The notes beneath the pieces are model-generated. The model was not told the origin of the DNA. It ran no database searches and saw nothing but the letters and a program-made list of their open reading frames with translations. The position numbers and the translations under genes were made by a program. Shown here piece by piece: positions 26,259 to 36,704 of a stretch of DNA of 64,000 bases. This DNA is from Pogonophryne albipinna (Eukaryota > Chordata > Actinopteri > Perciformes > Artedidraconidae), in assembly GCA_028583405.1 (NCBI GenBank), contig CM053243.1, forward strand, positions 48,508,688-48,572,687. Direction: 5' to 3'. Each line of letters opens with the position of its first letter. Position 1 is the stretch's first letter.

Positions 26259-27487
26259 TGTTTAGCATCCAAATAAGCGGAGGAATAACGAAGCATCAGA
26301 GACAGTGGCATTTCATTCAACAGACACTCCCATTGGAGGCGTGGCTTTGGTCATTGAACTTTAACCTGAGGCCTGTACTACGTAGCAGGATTTTCGCTTA
26401 GCCGGCTAACTTCAGGGAAAACTCCGGGCTTCCGGTCCTACGAAGCTGGTTCTCTTTTTAGCAGGCTAGATCTCCATGGTAACTTATGCTGTGCGGCTAA
26501 CCTGGTCGGGACCAGGTTAGGTTGCAGGCTAAGAGATCAACTCAGTGAAAGCACCGCCTGCTGACCAATCAGAGCTCAGTGTGCGGAGTTTAAAGCGATC
26601 AAGTCATATTACAGGAGAAAGGAAATACAGAAAAGCTGCCGTTGCAGGAAAGACGGCCGGCAAAAATCACCGACTGTGTGAACGTGAATATTAATAGAAT
26701 ATCACCTCCCATCTTCAGAGCAATCTGACTATTATAACATTAGCGTTAAGAAAGCTTACTTAAATATCTGCCACAACATAAGTAACCGGATCAGAGTAAC
26801 ATTAAGTACAGTCCGCGGCATATCACATCATACTGTATCATATATTTCCTTATCTGAGTCAGCTGAGCCGTATCTGGCCGTGCAACACTCACAGTGTCAC
26901 ATACTGTATGCAGAAGTATTATTTTAAGCAACACATTAAGTTGAGGAAACACTCGAGACAAATGTAATTAAAGTCAGATGGTGTCTTAGACGGGGCAGTG
27001 ATATCATAAACCTGTTAATGTACGCATTCAAACACTTGTTCTGTTACCAGCTGTATTCACCTTGCAGGTGCAGCTCTGTGGCTTTGATCCTGGATAAAGT
27101 GTTTATGTCATGGATGTTTAAAGTTTAACTTCTTCATATGTCAAATGTTATAGTTGACTTTTCATTCAGGAAGTATGACGCTGCACTGTCAGTACGCTTC
27201 TCCATGTTTGTGATTGGTCGAATGTTCCAAATGCCACCCCTTTCATGTGAACGCGCACCTAACTAGATAGGACACGGCTGGCTTGAGCGATCCACTTGAT
27301 AATCCGCGTCGTAGTACAGTTTAGCGAGAGCGCGTATGTTTTGGATTAGGCCAACCGGCTAACTCAAACATATCCAGGTTAGGTTGAACCAGCTTCGTAG
27401 TACAGGCCTCTGGTTTGCTATTGGCTTCCAGCCATGCACAACAAATCACAAACACAAATTGGTAACACATTTACCTGAATGTTAACA
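26259..27487 (-). repeat. Copia 3' LTR, split by a MITE
   Basis: On the minus strand it reads TGTTAACATTCAGG ... GGATGCTAAACA. Parts 26259-26368 and 27410-27487 together are about 190 bp and match 34719-34912 apart from a few substitutions and a roughly 14-bp deletion (TTTATTTATACCCG is absent here). Confidence 0.85.
26369..27409. mobile_element. PIF/Harbinger-like MITE in the copia LTR
   Basis: Ends AGGCCTGTACTACG and CGTAGTACAGGCCT are inverted. CTG flanks both sides (26366-26368 and 27410-27412). The empty site is preserved in the other LTR (AACCTGGTTCGC), which confirms the 3-bp duplication. CAGCTTCGTAGTAC-type subterminal repeats occur at both ends. It is 1041 bp with no transposase. 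A fragment of the same family lies at 11290-11790. Confidence 0.88.
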
Positions 27488-27582
27488 CCCCCACTTGATA
27501 TCACATTTGCGGTCTTTAAACAAAACAAAAATTATAAGGTTCTCTACCTTACAGAAATTATTCCTCTAGCTTACAGGCATTA

Positions 27583-28495
27583 TTACTCTCCAAACATACA
27601 CTTTGCAAACTTAATCAACTTACATTTTGGTGCAGGTTTTGTCATAACATCTGCCACCATCTGGTCTGTTGGACAATACATCAGATTTGTTTGTTCCCCT
27701 TCCACAGTTGACCTCAGAAAATGATACTTAATGTCAATATGCTTGCATCTCTGTCTGTTAACAGGATTCTTTGCCAACGCTATTGTGCCCTGGTTGTCTT
27801 CGTAAATCTTAGGTAGTGTTCACATTTGTCAATGCCCTCTAGTAGTTGTATTAACTACATACACTCCTGCATAGTAGCTGCTAAAGCCATACACTCAGCT
27901 TCACAAGTTGATAAAGCGACAGTTGGCTGCTTTTCGGTTTTCCAGGAAACCAGTGGCCCGCTCTCCTTAATGCTAACACAATAACCTGACATACTACGTC
28001 TGTCGGTTAGATGAGCAGCCCAATCTGCATCGCTGTATGCTTGTAAGCCCAGTTTTTCACTCTTACATTTCCGGTAACACAGTTCCCTGTCTATTGTACC
28101 TTTCAGATATCTCAGTACATGTTTTACAGTAGTCCATTGCTCTTCTGTCTGCTCAGAAAAATACTGGGACAGTTTACTGATAACACAACTCAAATCAGGT
28201 CTTGTGCACATAGCCAGGTAGATCAGGCTACCTACTGCTTCTCTGTGCCATTGTCTGACTTGATACATTTTACTTTCCCATATGGGGCTGTATTGTGTTG
28301 CTTGCACTGTGTCACTCTTGTATTTAAGGAAATACACAAACACTGCACTGGAGTAATCGTCTGTGAATGATAAAGCATAGTTAAAGCCTTCTCTGGATTG
28401 CGGATCTATTGGTCCTGCTATATCTGTGTGCACCAACTCTAGAGCTGCTTTGGCTCTTACATCAGGCTCCCTGTTCCTGGTTTGGGTAAACTTCC
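27583..28495 (-). pseudogene. Copia pol: integrase fragment fused in frame to RNase H
   Basis: Reading 28495 downward, the frame continues the integrase core start (ELVHTDIAGPID, then NYALSFTDDYSS with the first catalytic Asp in HTD and the second in TDDYS). It then jumps near 28305 into the late reverse-transcriptase region (REAVGSLIYLAMCTRPDLS, KHVLRYLKGT) and copia RNase H (AYSDADWA, RRSMSGYCV, ALSTCEAECMAL). After a stop near 27855 it resumes as KHIDIKYHFLRS, YCPTDQMVADVMTKP. The remaining integrase and the RT core with its YVDD motif are missing, so an in-frame deletion of several hundred residues is inferred. It cannot be functional. Confidence 0.88.
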
Positions 28496-28779
28496 CTTTA
28501 GTGCAGGGGTGCCCAACCAGTCGGTCGGTCGATCGCGGGGAGATTCCCAGTCGATCGCGAGATGTGTCTAAAAATAGAACAACAATATTCTGTTTTATCG
28601 TTAATGTCCTATAACATAATCTTCCTGTGCCAGAATAATGCACTTGAACACATCAAAGCTTTGTGATTGGCCGGCGTGACCCCATGTGTCGGGGCGTGGC
28701 TGGTGAGCAGTGGGCATAGTTCGCTGACGTTGTCCATGTCAACAGGAGTGACAGTCCGCACACACACAAGACCGCAATT

Positions 28780-29218
28780 ATGGCAGAAGCAAAAAAGCCC
28801 AAAATATATTATTTTCACTCCGAGTGGGAGGATGATTATTTTTGTATCTATTCCAATTCAAAGTCCATCTGTCTCATCTGCAATGCGAGCGTGGCTTTAT
28901 CGAAGAAGGGTCATTTAGGAGCGGCATTTCAAAACAGTGCACAAACGCTACGAGACGGAATTCCCTCCTAATTCTGCCCTACGCTCCCAAAAGGGGAGGG
29001 GCCTGAGAGGACAGCTAAATGCACAGCAGTCCATTTCCACCAGGCCCAACAACAAGAGCAAGGCTGCTACCAGAGCATCTTATCGTGTCAGTCACGTTCC
29101 AGAGAAACACATGAAGTCTTTCAAAGACGGTGAAGTTGTGAAAGAAGCATTCCTGGAGGTTGCCGATGCGCTTTTGGGGGACAGTAAAAATAACAGTAGC
29201 ATTTCAACAGGTTTTTGA
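28780..29218 (+). pseudogene. N-terminal remnant of hAT transposase (GTF2IRD2/EPM2AIP1-like)
   Basis: From ATG at 28780 the protein starts MAEAKKPKIYYFHSEWEDDY, with the CLIC pair of a BED-type finger. A frameshift near 28918 moves the second half (RHFKTVHKRYETEFPPNS, then ASYRVSHVPEKHMKSFKDGE and VVKEAFLEVADALLGD) into the next frame. H-x4-H in HFKTVH completes the zinc site. The family is the hAT group from which GTF2IRD2 and similar domesticated vertebrate genes derive. No catalytic domain follows. Confidence 0.85.
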
Positions 29219-29390
29219 TATAATAAAAACTCAAGTTAGATACCGTTATTAATCAGCTGTAAGCTTTAGTTTGTTTGAACTTATTCATTATAATTATTGT
29301 ACAAAATGGTATAAGAATGCAAACTTAAATTGATGATAGTCTATCATCAATTCAGGTTAAGAAACTAGTGTTGCTTGCATCCTATTTTAA

Positions 29391-31406
29391 CCTCTTAAGC
29401 CCGAGGGTCCCCCCAGTGGACCCCCCCCCCACAGTTTTTTTACGAGACTATGTCTCAGGGCTTCTTAACATTTATGAAACTATTAATGTTCCATACCCTT
29501 TTAACGCTAAGAAACTCCGCTAACTGACAATGTGAACCATTTTTAGCTAAAAGAAACACAAGAGTAATACCAAGCCTTTGAATTAGCATGGAGCGAAAAA
29601 ATGCTAACTAATGCTAACGGATTTTACACAGCACTCACGGTAGAAATGCCCTTATTACTTATCGTAACTGCACAAACAAGATATACGATTTAAAGCTGAG
29701 ACTCCACAGATTCCAGACATATAATATCATCACTGTACGCCCCCGAATTGCGGAGCTATCAGCCAGAAAAGAGAACGTAAACAACATCCGGTTTAAAAAA
29801 TATTACAATAATTTCGTCTTACCTTTTTTGATTTGTGATCAAAAGTTGTGTTCACCGGAATAAAAACGCCGCTCAAGGTTAATCCAATGTCTTTGTGTCA
29901 CGTAGAAATTTTGACTGATAATCCTTCATCATATTTATGGCAATATACTGGGTATAACATTTTGCCTTCCAGGCGTGCACTTTCAGATATGCTTTGTTCG
30001 CTTCTCTATTACGTCCGCTATGGTCATTTTTACGTTGATTTGGGAACTGCCCATCGATTCTATTGGTTCTGATGGTTAAGAAAAAGGTGTAAATCACACG
30101 AATCGACCAATGGGTTCCAGAGATATGGTCCTGCGTAAAGTATAAAGAATGCCAGCCAGTTTAAGTACTTTACGCAGGCGGCTTCATTTATTGTTTACTA
30201 CTCACAGCAGGCATTACAGCAGGACCCAGAGCACACGGAGCACAGAGCGGACAGCAGATAACGGAATTGCAGTTTTATTGCTTATAGATTATCAGAACAT
30301 TTCAAAGGGGACACAGCCACATTGGATATTAACCTATGGATTAACTACATCATCGTTTTTATCGTTTTAATGCCATTGAAGACCAGTTTAGACCAGACAA
30401 AGAGGAAGGTAAGCCATTAGCCTAGCATGTAGGCTAGTACCTAGCTCCACTTGTTTTGATGTACGTTTTTGTTGATAACGTCGCAAGTTTGTATCTTTCA
30501 GTGTTGAGGGGGGCACCGTTAGATTCTGTGTCTTTACGATCAAAAACGATGTGTTGAATGTGCAGCTAGGATAAGTAATAAGGGAGCTAGGAGTGATTTT
30601 CGGTGCAGTAATAGGTTAGCATTTTTCGCTCGGGGCTAATTCAGATGCTCACTGTTAGCATTGTGTTTTTTTGGAAAAAATAAATGAAAAAGATCAGTTA
30701 AATGAGTTTTTCCCCGTTATATGGATATAAAATATTCATAGTTTATTAAATAGTAAGGTTCCTTAGACGTTGTTTCCTGCAAATGACGCGATTTCGGTCC
30801 GTGGGGCCTATAAGTGCTATATAAATAAACTTGCCTTGCCTTGCCTAAGAGGATAACAGAGTATGTTCTTATATTTTATTTTTATTTTTTTCACAACAGT
30901 TGTATTTGGATGGAATGAATACCTATAGTGAAAATTCTAAGTAATAAAATGATTTTTACAGTGAAAAAGTTCAAATGGAACTGATGGTTCCCAAATTACC
31001 CAGAGGTGAGTCCAGACTTTATTTTTCTAAACCTCTCTAAAAAGGTCAAATTTAACTTGTTTTGCATCAATCTTGATACAGGGTACTTATTATATGTTAT
31101 AGTTTGGATTCCTAAAGCTTTTAGTCTACTAACCCATCATTCAAGGGTGGTTTTTACTATAAGTAATGTTTTTTTTTTAGGCGGACATTAGAATTTACAT
31201 GTTTTTACTATGTTCCATCTGAATTTACTTTAAAATAAAAACATCTATATTGATTCTGACACTTCTACATCCAACTCACAGATGTAACCTTGCTTTGAGA
31301 GAAAAGATTATTAATTTACCCCTTTTAGAAGTGAAGATATAGTCTTTGTTGTGTTAGTGGCATTTTCGAGCCTGAAACCTGAAAAACAGGCTCAGGGCTT
31401 AAGAGG
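29391..31406. mobile_element. TTAA-flanked element (CCTCTTAAGCCC ends), copy 1
   Basis: TTAA at 29387-29390 and 31407-31410. Ends CCTCTTAAGCCC and GGGCTTAAGAGG are inverted. The CC start plus TTAA TSD fits piggyBac. The right 200 bp match, inverted, the left part of 32925-34085 (AAAACATCTATATTGATTCTGAC), so the two copies are in opposite orientation. An embedded TATATAAATAAACTTGCCTTGCC is seen at 30821. No transposase is recognised. Confidence 0.82.
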
Positions 31407-31958
31407 TTAAAGGCATTTCTTTTTATAATCTACTAAAATGCAACAAAAAAAGGGTTTGATTCTATTAATGTTGTCTTTTTTATTGCACTTTGGCAGCAGA
31501 TTCCTGTGTAGCTTCAGATATGAGTCGTCTTATTAGTAAGCCTCATTTATACTTTTGTAGCAACACTATTTTTATATAATGGCAAAGAAAGGGTTCAGAG
31601 TCTTTTCTTTTTTCCCTGTGTCATATGTGGCAGCACTGTTCAATGTTTCTTGAAAACATTACCCACTGTAGTGACGTGTGAATAAACTCCAACTCTGTAT
31701 CAACAACACTGTTGTGTAACTTCAGTTAAATACTTGTATGTGTGTAGATTAGAAAGAGGTAAGATAAAGGATCTGCAGTATTTTATGAATGATTAATCGT
31801 ACAAAGGTCAGTTTTATACAAGTAGAAGTGTGTATTTACCTGGTAGTAGGCTGTCAGTAATGGCTACGCCTCTCTATTTGGACTGGTAGATCTCGGCAGA
31901 CTGGCAACTTTAAAAGTAGCTCTCGGTTCAAAAAAGGTTGGGCACCCCTGCTTTAGTG

Positions 31959-32560
31959 CATACATCACAATGTGGAGGTTTGTTTACCTTACCCTTAACT
32001 GACATGCCATTAACAACATTCTGTAACTTCTGAATATCATCATAATTACAGTGTCCTAGGATCTCATGCCATGTCTCTAAATCATAACATCTGTTGCATT
32101 GGTCATCACATTCATCATTTACTGTGTTCAAGAAATAAAGTCTGTTCAATTCATAAATGTGAACATTTGTACCGTCTTTGTGTTGCAGGACGTCTTTGCC
32201 CTGCTTGAAGGTTACCGTTGCTCCATTGGTAGTAGCTGCTTTCACAGAAAACATTTCTTGGTGGTACGATGGGATGTACAACGCCTTCTTCAGAGTTGTT
32301 TTGTGTCTGTTCCCCATGCTGTCTACCATAATAACCACGGCGTCCCCTCTTCCTTCTGCTACACCATTGCACCTGGTACCATCAGCTAATTCCACACAGT
32401 GGGTTTCAGCCCGGAAGTCATCATCAAACCTCTTGAACTTTGTTACATCCGTGACGATATGTGAAGTCGCCCGTGTCCACCATCAGTCCTCGCTCTGTGA
32501 TATTGCGCCCTGGCTGGACCTTGTTGTCCACGTCGTTGACTCGGAAAGCATACTCCTCGA
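31959..32560 (-). pseudogene. Copia protease and GAG-pre-integrase region
   Basis: The minus strand reads LMVDTG at about 32468-32484, the retropepsin active-site triad Asp-Thr-Gly. A frameshift follows and the 32395-31959 frame gives ELADGTRCNGVAEGRGD, MVDSMGNRHKTTLKKAL, YIPSYHQEMFSV, then TWHEILGHCNYDDIQ and CDVCTKA, the HHCC zinc site that opens integrase. The hAT at 28504-31950 interrupts just after CTKA; integrase resumes on the other side at TKGKF. Confidence 0.88.
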
Positions 32561-32568
32561 CAGTCGTT

Positions 32569-34584
32569 TCATTCCGAAGCATTCCGCGTGTCGTCCTCCC
32601 GTCGCTGCTTCCGCCTGCAGGCTGCATCCCGATGTGTGTTGCTTTTACAATGACTGCACCACAGCTTACGTTGGCACGTTCTGGCCTTGTGTCCGTTCAG
32701 GCCGCATATGTAACAAACAATGTCTGCACACTTGGTTCCTTTATCCCATGCTCTTGGTACAGAGGGTCGTCTCGCTCTCAACTGCTCCCGCGCCCTCATG
32801 ACGTTGTCCACTGGTGGCGGTGTGCGCATTCGCTCAGTGTCCTCATAGCTGTGGAGCTTAGTCTTGAATTCAGCAAAACTTATTGTCTCGTCAATTTGCG
32901 TGATGCGTATGGCGAATGGTTTAACCTGTTTAGCCCTGAGCCTGTTTTTCAGGTCTCAGGCTCGAAAATGACATTCCCAGAACAAATGACCATATCTTCC
33001 CTTCTAAAAGGGTTAAATTAATAATCTTTTTTCTCAAAGTAATGATAAACCTGTGAGTTGGATGTAGAAAAGTCAGAATCAATATAGATGTTTTTTATTT
33101 TAAAGAAAATTCAGATTGAACATAGTAAAAAACTGTAAATTATAGTGTCCGTCCAAAAGATTATTTTGTACTTATAGTGAAAACTACCCTTGGTAAGGTA
33201 GACTAAAAGCTTTAGGAATCCAAAGTACAACAAATAATAAGTACCCTGTATCAAGATTGATGCAAAACAAGTGACATTTGACCTTTTTAGAGAGGTTTAG
33301 CAAAAAAAACTCCACCTCTGAGGTGATTTGGGTGGAAATGGGGGTTTTACCGTTTCTCTGGAACCCATTGGTCGATTTTGGTGATTGACATCTCTTTCCG
33401 ACTGTTAGAGCCAATAGAATCAAAGGGGGATTTCCCCACACACACACATGGTTAAAAAAGGTGGGGGCTTTGCGCATGCAGGTTTGCATCAGAGTGAACC
33501 TATCTCTCGCTCTGACATCTGGAAACGGAAAAGCAGGTTTATTGCTTATGGATTATCAGAAATCATTTCAAAGGGACACAGACACATTGGATTAACCTAT
33601 GGATTAACTTCAGCAGCGTTTTTATCGTTTTAATGCCATTGAAGACCACTTTTGACCAGACTCGACACAGGTGAGCCATGTTAGCATTTTTAGCTACCTA
33701 GCGCCATATGTTTTGATGTCCGTTCTTGTTATTATCTCCGCGAGTTCGTATCATGGAGTGATAATGTCTGCACCCATCGATTCTGTGTCATCTCACGATG
33801 TGAAACGATGGGTTGGATGTGCAGCAAAGATAAATAATAAGGTTTTGTGAGTGAATTTCAGTCATCTGTTAACATTTTTCGCTCGTTGCTAATTCAGAGG
33901 CTCAGCGTTAGCATTGTGTGGTTTTTTTTGGGAGAAAAAAATTAAAATGATCAGTTAGTTGCGTTTCTTCCCGTTACATGGATATAAAACATTCATAGTT
34001 TATTAAATGAACATGCCTTCAGACACTGTTTCCTGCAAGATGTTGCGGGAGGGCCCCGGTACCGGAGTCTCTCGGGCTTAACAGGTTAATGATTCTGGCA
34101 GTCCCTTCAAAACCATTGCTACAAGCAGCCCATCACTTAATTTCTTCTCCGCGTTTCTCAAAGCGGTGATGGCGGTCTCTGCAGGTATTATATACTCCGT
34201 CACACTTTCACTGCTTGACTTTAGGAGTGATGTCAGTTCAGTATATAGGCTGATAATACGTGGTTTACCTGTGCCAGCATAATAGTCTCTTAAAATCTTC
34301 AATGCCTGCCGACCATTATCCGCCGCCTCCCTCATTACAAGGGACAAACTTTTGTCATCCAGAAATTGGATAAGCTCTGCATAAGCCTCTTCATTTTTCC
34401 CTTCATCGTCCGCCTCTTCATCTTCCTCAATTATGTCCGTAGGCCTCCTTAAAATAGTATTCTTCAGTCCCTGTAAGCGAAGATGGCCCAAGAATTTTGG
34501 CTCCCACAGTTCATAGTTCTTTTCATCCCCGTCAAACACTAGCCGAGACCAGCGGCTACTGGAACCTGCGCCCAACCTGCTCAT
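32569..34584 (-). pseudogene. Copia gag, split by a TTAA element
   Basis: Part 1 (34584-34086) starts [20 protein letters not shown] and shows the copia gag (UBN2/DUF4219-like) pattern [17 protein letters not shown] ... [15 protein letters not shown] ... [12 protein letters not shown] ... [11 protein letters not shown]. Part 2 (32920-32569) continues FAIRITQIDETISFAEFK, then two CCHC knuckles CYICGLNGHKARTC and CSHCKSNTHRDAAC. The reading frame is open on each side of the TTAA insertion at 32925-34085. Apart from the insertion, gag is the best-preserved part of this copia. Confidence 0.9.
32925..34085. mobile_element. TTAA-flanked element, copy 2, in copia gag
   Basis: TTAA at 32921-32924 and 34086-34089; ends CCTGTTTAGCCCTGAG and CTCGGGCTTAACAGG. 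It is a shorter, inverted relative of 29391-31406. Shared blocks include GGAACCCATTGGTCGATTT and AATCAATATAGATG. It is 1161 bp and non-coding. Confidence 0.85.
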
Positions 34585-34718
34585 GGCGTTAGCTTAGCTT
34601 GCTAATCCACTACACGTGTTTCGTTGCGACTTTCCATCGGTGGACAAACGCCTGAAATACTTATTTGGATGTCCCTGGGCCCATAAACTGTTAACAGAGT
34701 AAGCTTTACTTTCATTGC

Positions 34719-34912
34719 TGTTTAGCATCCAAATAAGCGGAGGAATAACGAAGCATCCGAGACAGTGGCATTTCATTCAACAGACACTCCCATCGGCGGC
34801 GTGGCTTTATTTATACCCGTCATTGAACTTTAACCTGGTTCGCTATTGGCTTCCAGCAATGCACAACAAATCACAAACACAAATTGGTAACACATTTACC
34901 TGAATGTTAACA
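34719..34912 (-). repeat. Copia 5' LTR
   Basis: A 194-bp LTR (minus strand TGTTAACATTC ... GATGCTAAACA), the uninterrupted counterpart of 26259-27487. Gag begins about 135 bp further on the minus strand. The putative leader between them shows no clear initiator-Met primer site. Confidence 0.85.
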
Positions 34913-35070
34913 CTAACCCTAACCAAGTCTTCACCCTAAAATTAATGATTCCCCTCATGGGGACCTCCATTATGTCCCCATAAGGGAGGCGTGTCCCCAC
35001 ACGTGACTGTGTAAACAGATGTAGGTCCCCACGAGGATAGTAATGCTAGGCCACACACACACACACAGAA
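34913..35070. repeat. TAACCC / GTCCCCA fish minisatellite-like sequence
   Basis: CTAACCCTAACC followed by CATGGGGACCTCC, ATGTCCCCATAAG, AGGTCCCCACGAGG and a short (CA)n. This pattern of TAACCC plus repeated GTCCCCA is common and dispersed in fish introns. It is not a telomere. Confidence 0.55.
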
Positions 35071-35365
35071 GTGCAGCAACACAACGGTGGTCAAATTTAG
35101 ATTTGTTGTGAACAAAATAATATTATTGCTTTTAACTAACCTAATACAGCTATGTGAAATTTGTTGACATAAAACATTTAAGTAACATTAATTAACAACA
35201 TTTCAGTAGTGCTGCTTCCTGTTTTCTCCACTGAAGGTCATTCCAGATGATATGGCGATACATTTTGTCCATTTTAAGGGCATTCATTAATGCAATGTGT
35301 ACATCTTTTAAAACTTTTAATGGATATCGATCAAGGAACAGCATTATGTTTTCTTTACTAGAAGG

Positions 35366-36094
35366 TAGGGCTGTCCGGAAAACCATTTTTCGAACTCCGG
35401 ATATTCGGTACGGAGAGAATTTTTTTTTTTTAATAAAGAAACATTTTCCAAAAGGTTTCATAACACGCTCCGAATCCGAGACACCTGACAACACGCTGTT
35501 AAGCAGAAGCGAAGGAAGAGCATACTATTACGATTTATACTTATAAGATTTATATTTATTTCCAAGCAAAGTAAGTGCACGTTTTTATCATATGTAACGT
35601 TACTGTTTAAACGGCGGATAAAGCAGCTTCATCATGGCAACTTGACAACAGCTAAGCTAAGCTAGGCTACTACTTACAGCATCCAGGTGACTTTTCAGAG
35701 TTGCTGTGCCACCGTGGTAGGCCAGTTTCTTGTCGCATATTTGGCACACTGCCTTCTTCTTATCGTCGTCCAATTTAAATTGGTCCCACACAGCTGAAGT
35801 CTTCGGCATTTTGTGTTCAGGTGTGTGAAACGAGGTGAAGCGTGACGTTCGCGTTCGTGACTGTGAGTGAAAGCGATGTCAGGAGCCCAAGCTGAGATTG
35901 TATATATTTCCGCATTTTAACAGTGCAATTCAAAAGTATACATATAGTATAAGAATATGGCAATTCGGCTTTATTGATAGCATATATTTAGGAAAAAAAT
36001 GTAAAAAATAAAAAAAACGAATATCCGAATAATGAAATTGAAACCCAAATATTTGGCCAACGAACGAATATTCGGATATTCTGGTACAGCCCTA
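35366..36094 (-). mobile_element. hAT MITE carrying a BED exon
   Basis: Ends TAGGGCTGTCCGG and GGTACAGCCCTA are inverted. Flanks CTAGAAGG (35358-35365) and CTGGAAGG (36095-36102) match 7 of 8. Subterminal ATTCGGATATTC repeats occur at both ends. It is 729 bp and retains only the first coding exon. Confidence 0.85.
35678..35809 (-). pseudogene. BED zinc-finger first exon (ZBED1-like hAT transposase)
   Basis: From ATG at 35809: MPKTSAVWDQFKLDDDKKKA, CQICDKKLAYHGGTATLKSH, ending LDA at a GTAAGT splice donor (35677 downward). C-x2-C ... H is the BED finger used by hAT transposases for DNA binding. The exon is intact, but nothing downstream encodes a catalytic domain, so only the finger remains. 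Confidence 0.82.
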
Positions 36095-36704
36095 CTGGAA
36101 GGACAATCTAAAGGGCATTGCGTCATGTGTTTTCTTCCATAATAAGGGAACCAATTAATGCTTGAGGATCCACGGTACTGCCTCCATCTTTTTCCCTCTG
36201 TGTTTGTGTTTGTCTGTCTGTGTGTCTGTCTCCCTGGCTGGTCGTGGTTGACCTACATTTGGATTCCCGCCTATACACCTCCTCAGCTGTTGCTCTCACT
36301 GATTGCCACTAATCACCTGCACCTGCATAAAGTCCCGGTTCTCATCCTCAGTCTTCGCCAGTTCGTCGTATAACCTACAGTGGTAAACGTCTAGGCTGAC
36401 TTTGCTCTTAGCTTAGTTACTTTTTGATGCTCCTTCTGAGATTTCTTTCGCCACTATAATCCTGCTCTTTCCCGTTCCAGATCAACGTACCTGCCCCTCC
36501 GCCTGCCACGTCCAGCCACCTCCCTCGTTTGCCCTGCTCCTCATCTCCCCTCTCTGTGCAGTCTGCTCCCTCTCCAACTCCTTGACTCTAACTGGTTCTC
36601 AATAAAGCCGTTTGATAACTTTACTACAGTTTCTGTCTTCAGTGCTTGCTCAGCGGGTTCTCTCCAGTCGCTCCACGTGAGCTTAACAGTACGAACTGGC
36701 CAGG

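Larger units (their letters stand above)
28504..31950 (+). mobile_element. hAT transposon inserted in copia integrase
   Basis: Ends CAGGGGTGCCCAACC and GGTTGGGCACCCCTG are perfectly inverted. 8-bp TSDs CTTTAGTG lie at 28496-28503 and 31951-31958. The subterminal right end carries AAAGTAGCTCTC, shared with the hAT at 57469-59071. It keeps the N-terminal part of a GTF2IRD2/EPM2AIP1-like hAT protein (28780-29218), and its middle is occupied by a TTAA element (29391-31406). Without that insertion it is about 1.4 kb, so the C-terminal half of the transposase was deleted. Confidence 0.93.
26259..34912 (-). mobile_element. Ty1/copia LTR retrotransposon, invaded by four DNA elements
   Basis: Two near-identical LTRs (26259-27487 including an insertion; 34719-34912) bracket a minus-strand gag-pol. 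In order on the minus strand: gag with two CCHC knuckles, protease DTG, GAG-pre-integrase HHCC, integrase fragment, then RNase H. Integrase before reverse transcriptase is the copia order. Most of the RT core has been deleted in frame (see pol). Nested elements are 26369-27409, 28504-31950 (with 29391-31406 inside it) and 32925-34085. Stripped of insertions the element is about 3 kb, shorter than a full copia because of the deletion. No flanking 5-bp TSD was found, so the outer borders are approximate. Confidence 0.88.
35192..36190 (-). pseudogene. Unidentified coding fragment, split by a hAT MITE
   Basis: If the MITE and one TSD copy are removed, a single minus-strand frame reads SSSINWFPYYGRKHMTQ, then CPLDCPSSKENIMLFLDRYP, LKVLKDVHIALMNALKMDK and MYRHIIWNDLQWRKQEAAL, ending KCC and a stop at 35192-35194. 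That is about 75 residues or more, extending upstream to about 36190, where it meets the start of the gypsy element. Amphipathic, W- and K-rich content and the frame's continuity across the insertion suggest a real former coding exon. I do not recognise the family: it could be a host terminal exon or part of another element. Confidence 0.4.

Noticed and set aside
28780..29218. Host gtf2ird2-type gene
   Set aside because: Terminal repeats and TSDs show it is a transposon; the frame is shifted and truncated.
32178..33021. Plus-strand frames of 186-207 codons over the copia
   Set aside because: They are antisense shadows of copia gag and protease on the minus strand.
34913..34930. CTAACCCTAACC as telomeric repeat
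   Set aside because: Only about two units are present, followed by GTCCCCA-type sequence typical of a dispersed fish intronic repeat.
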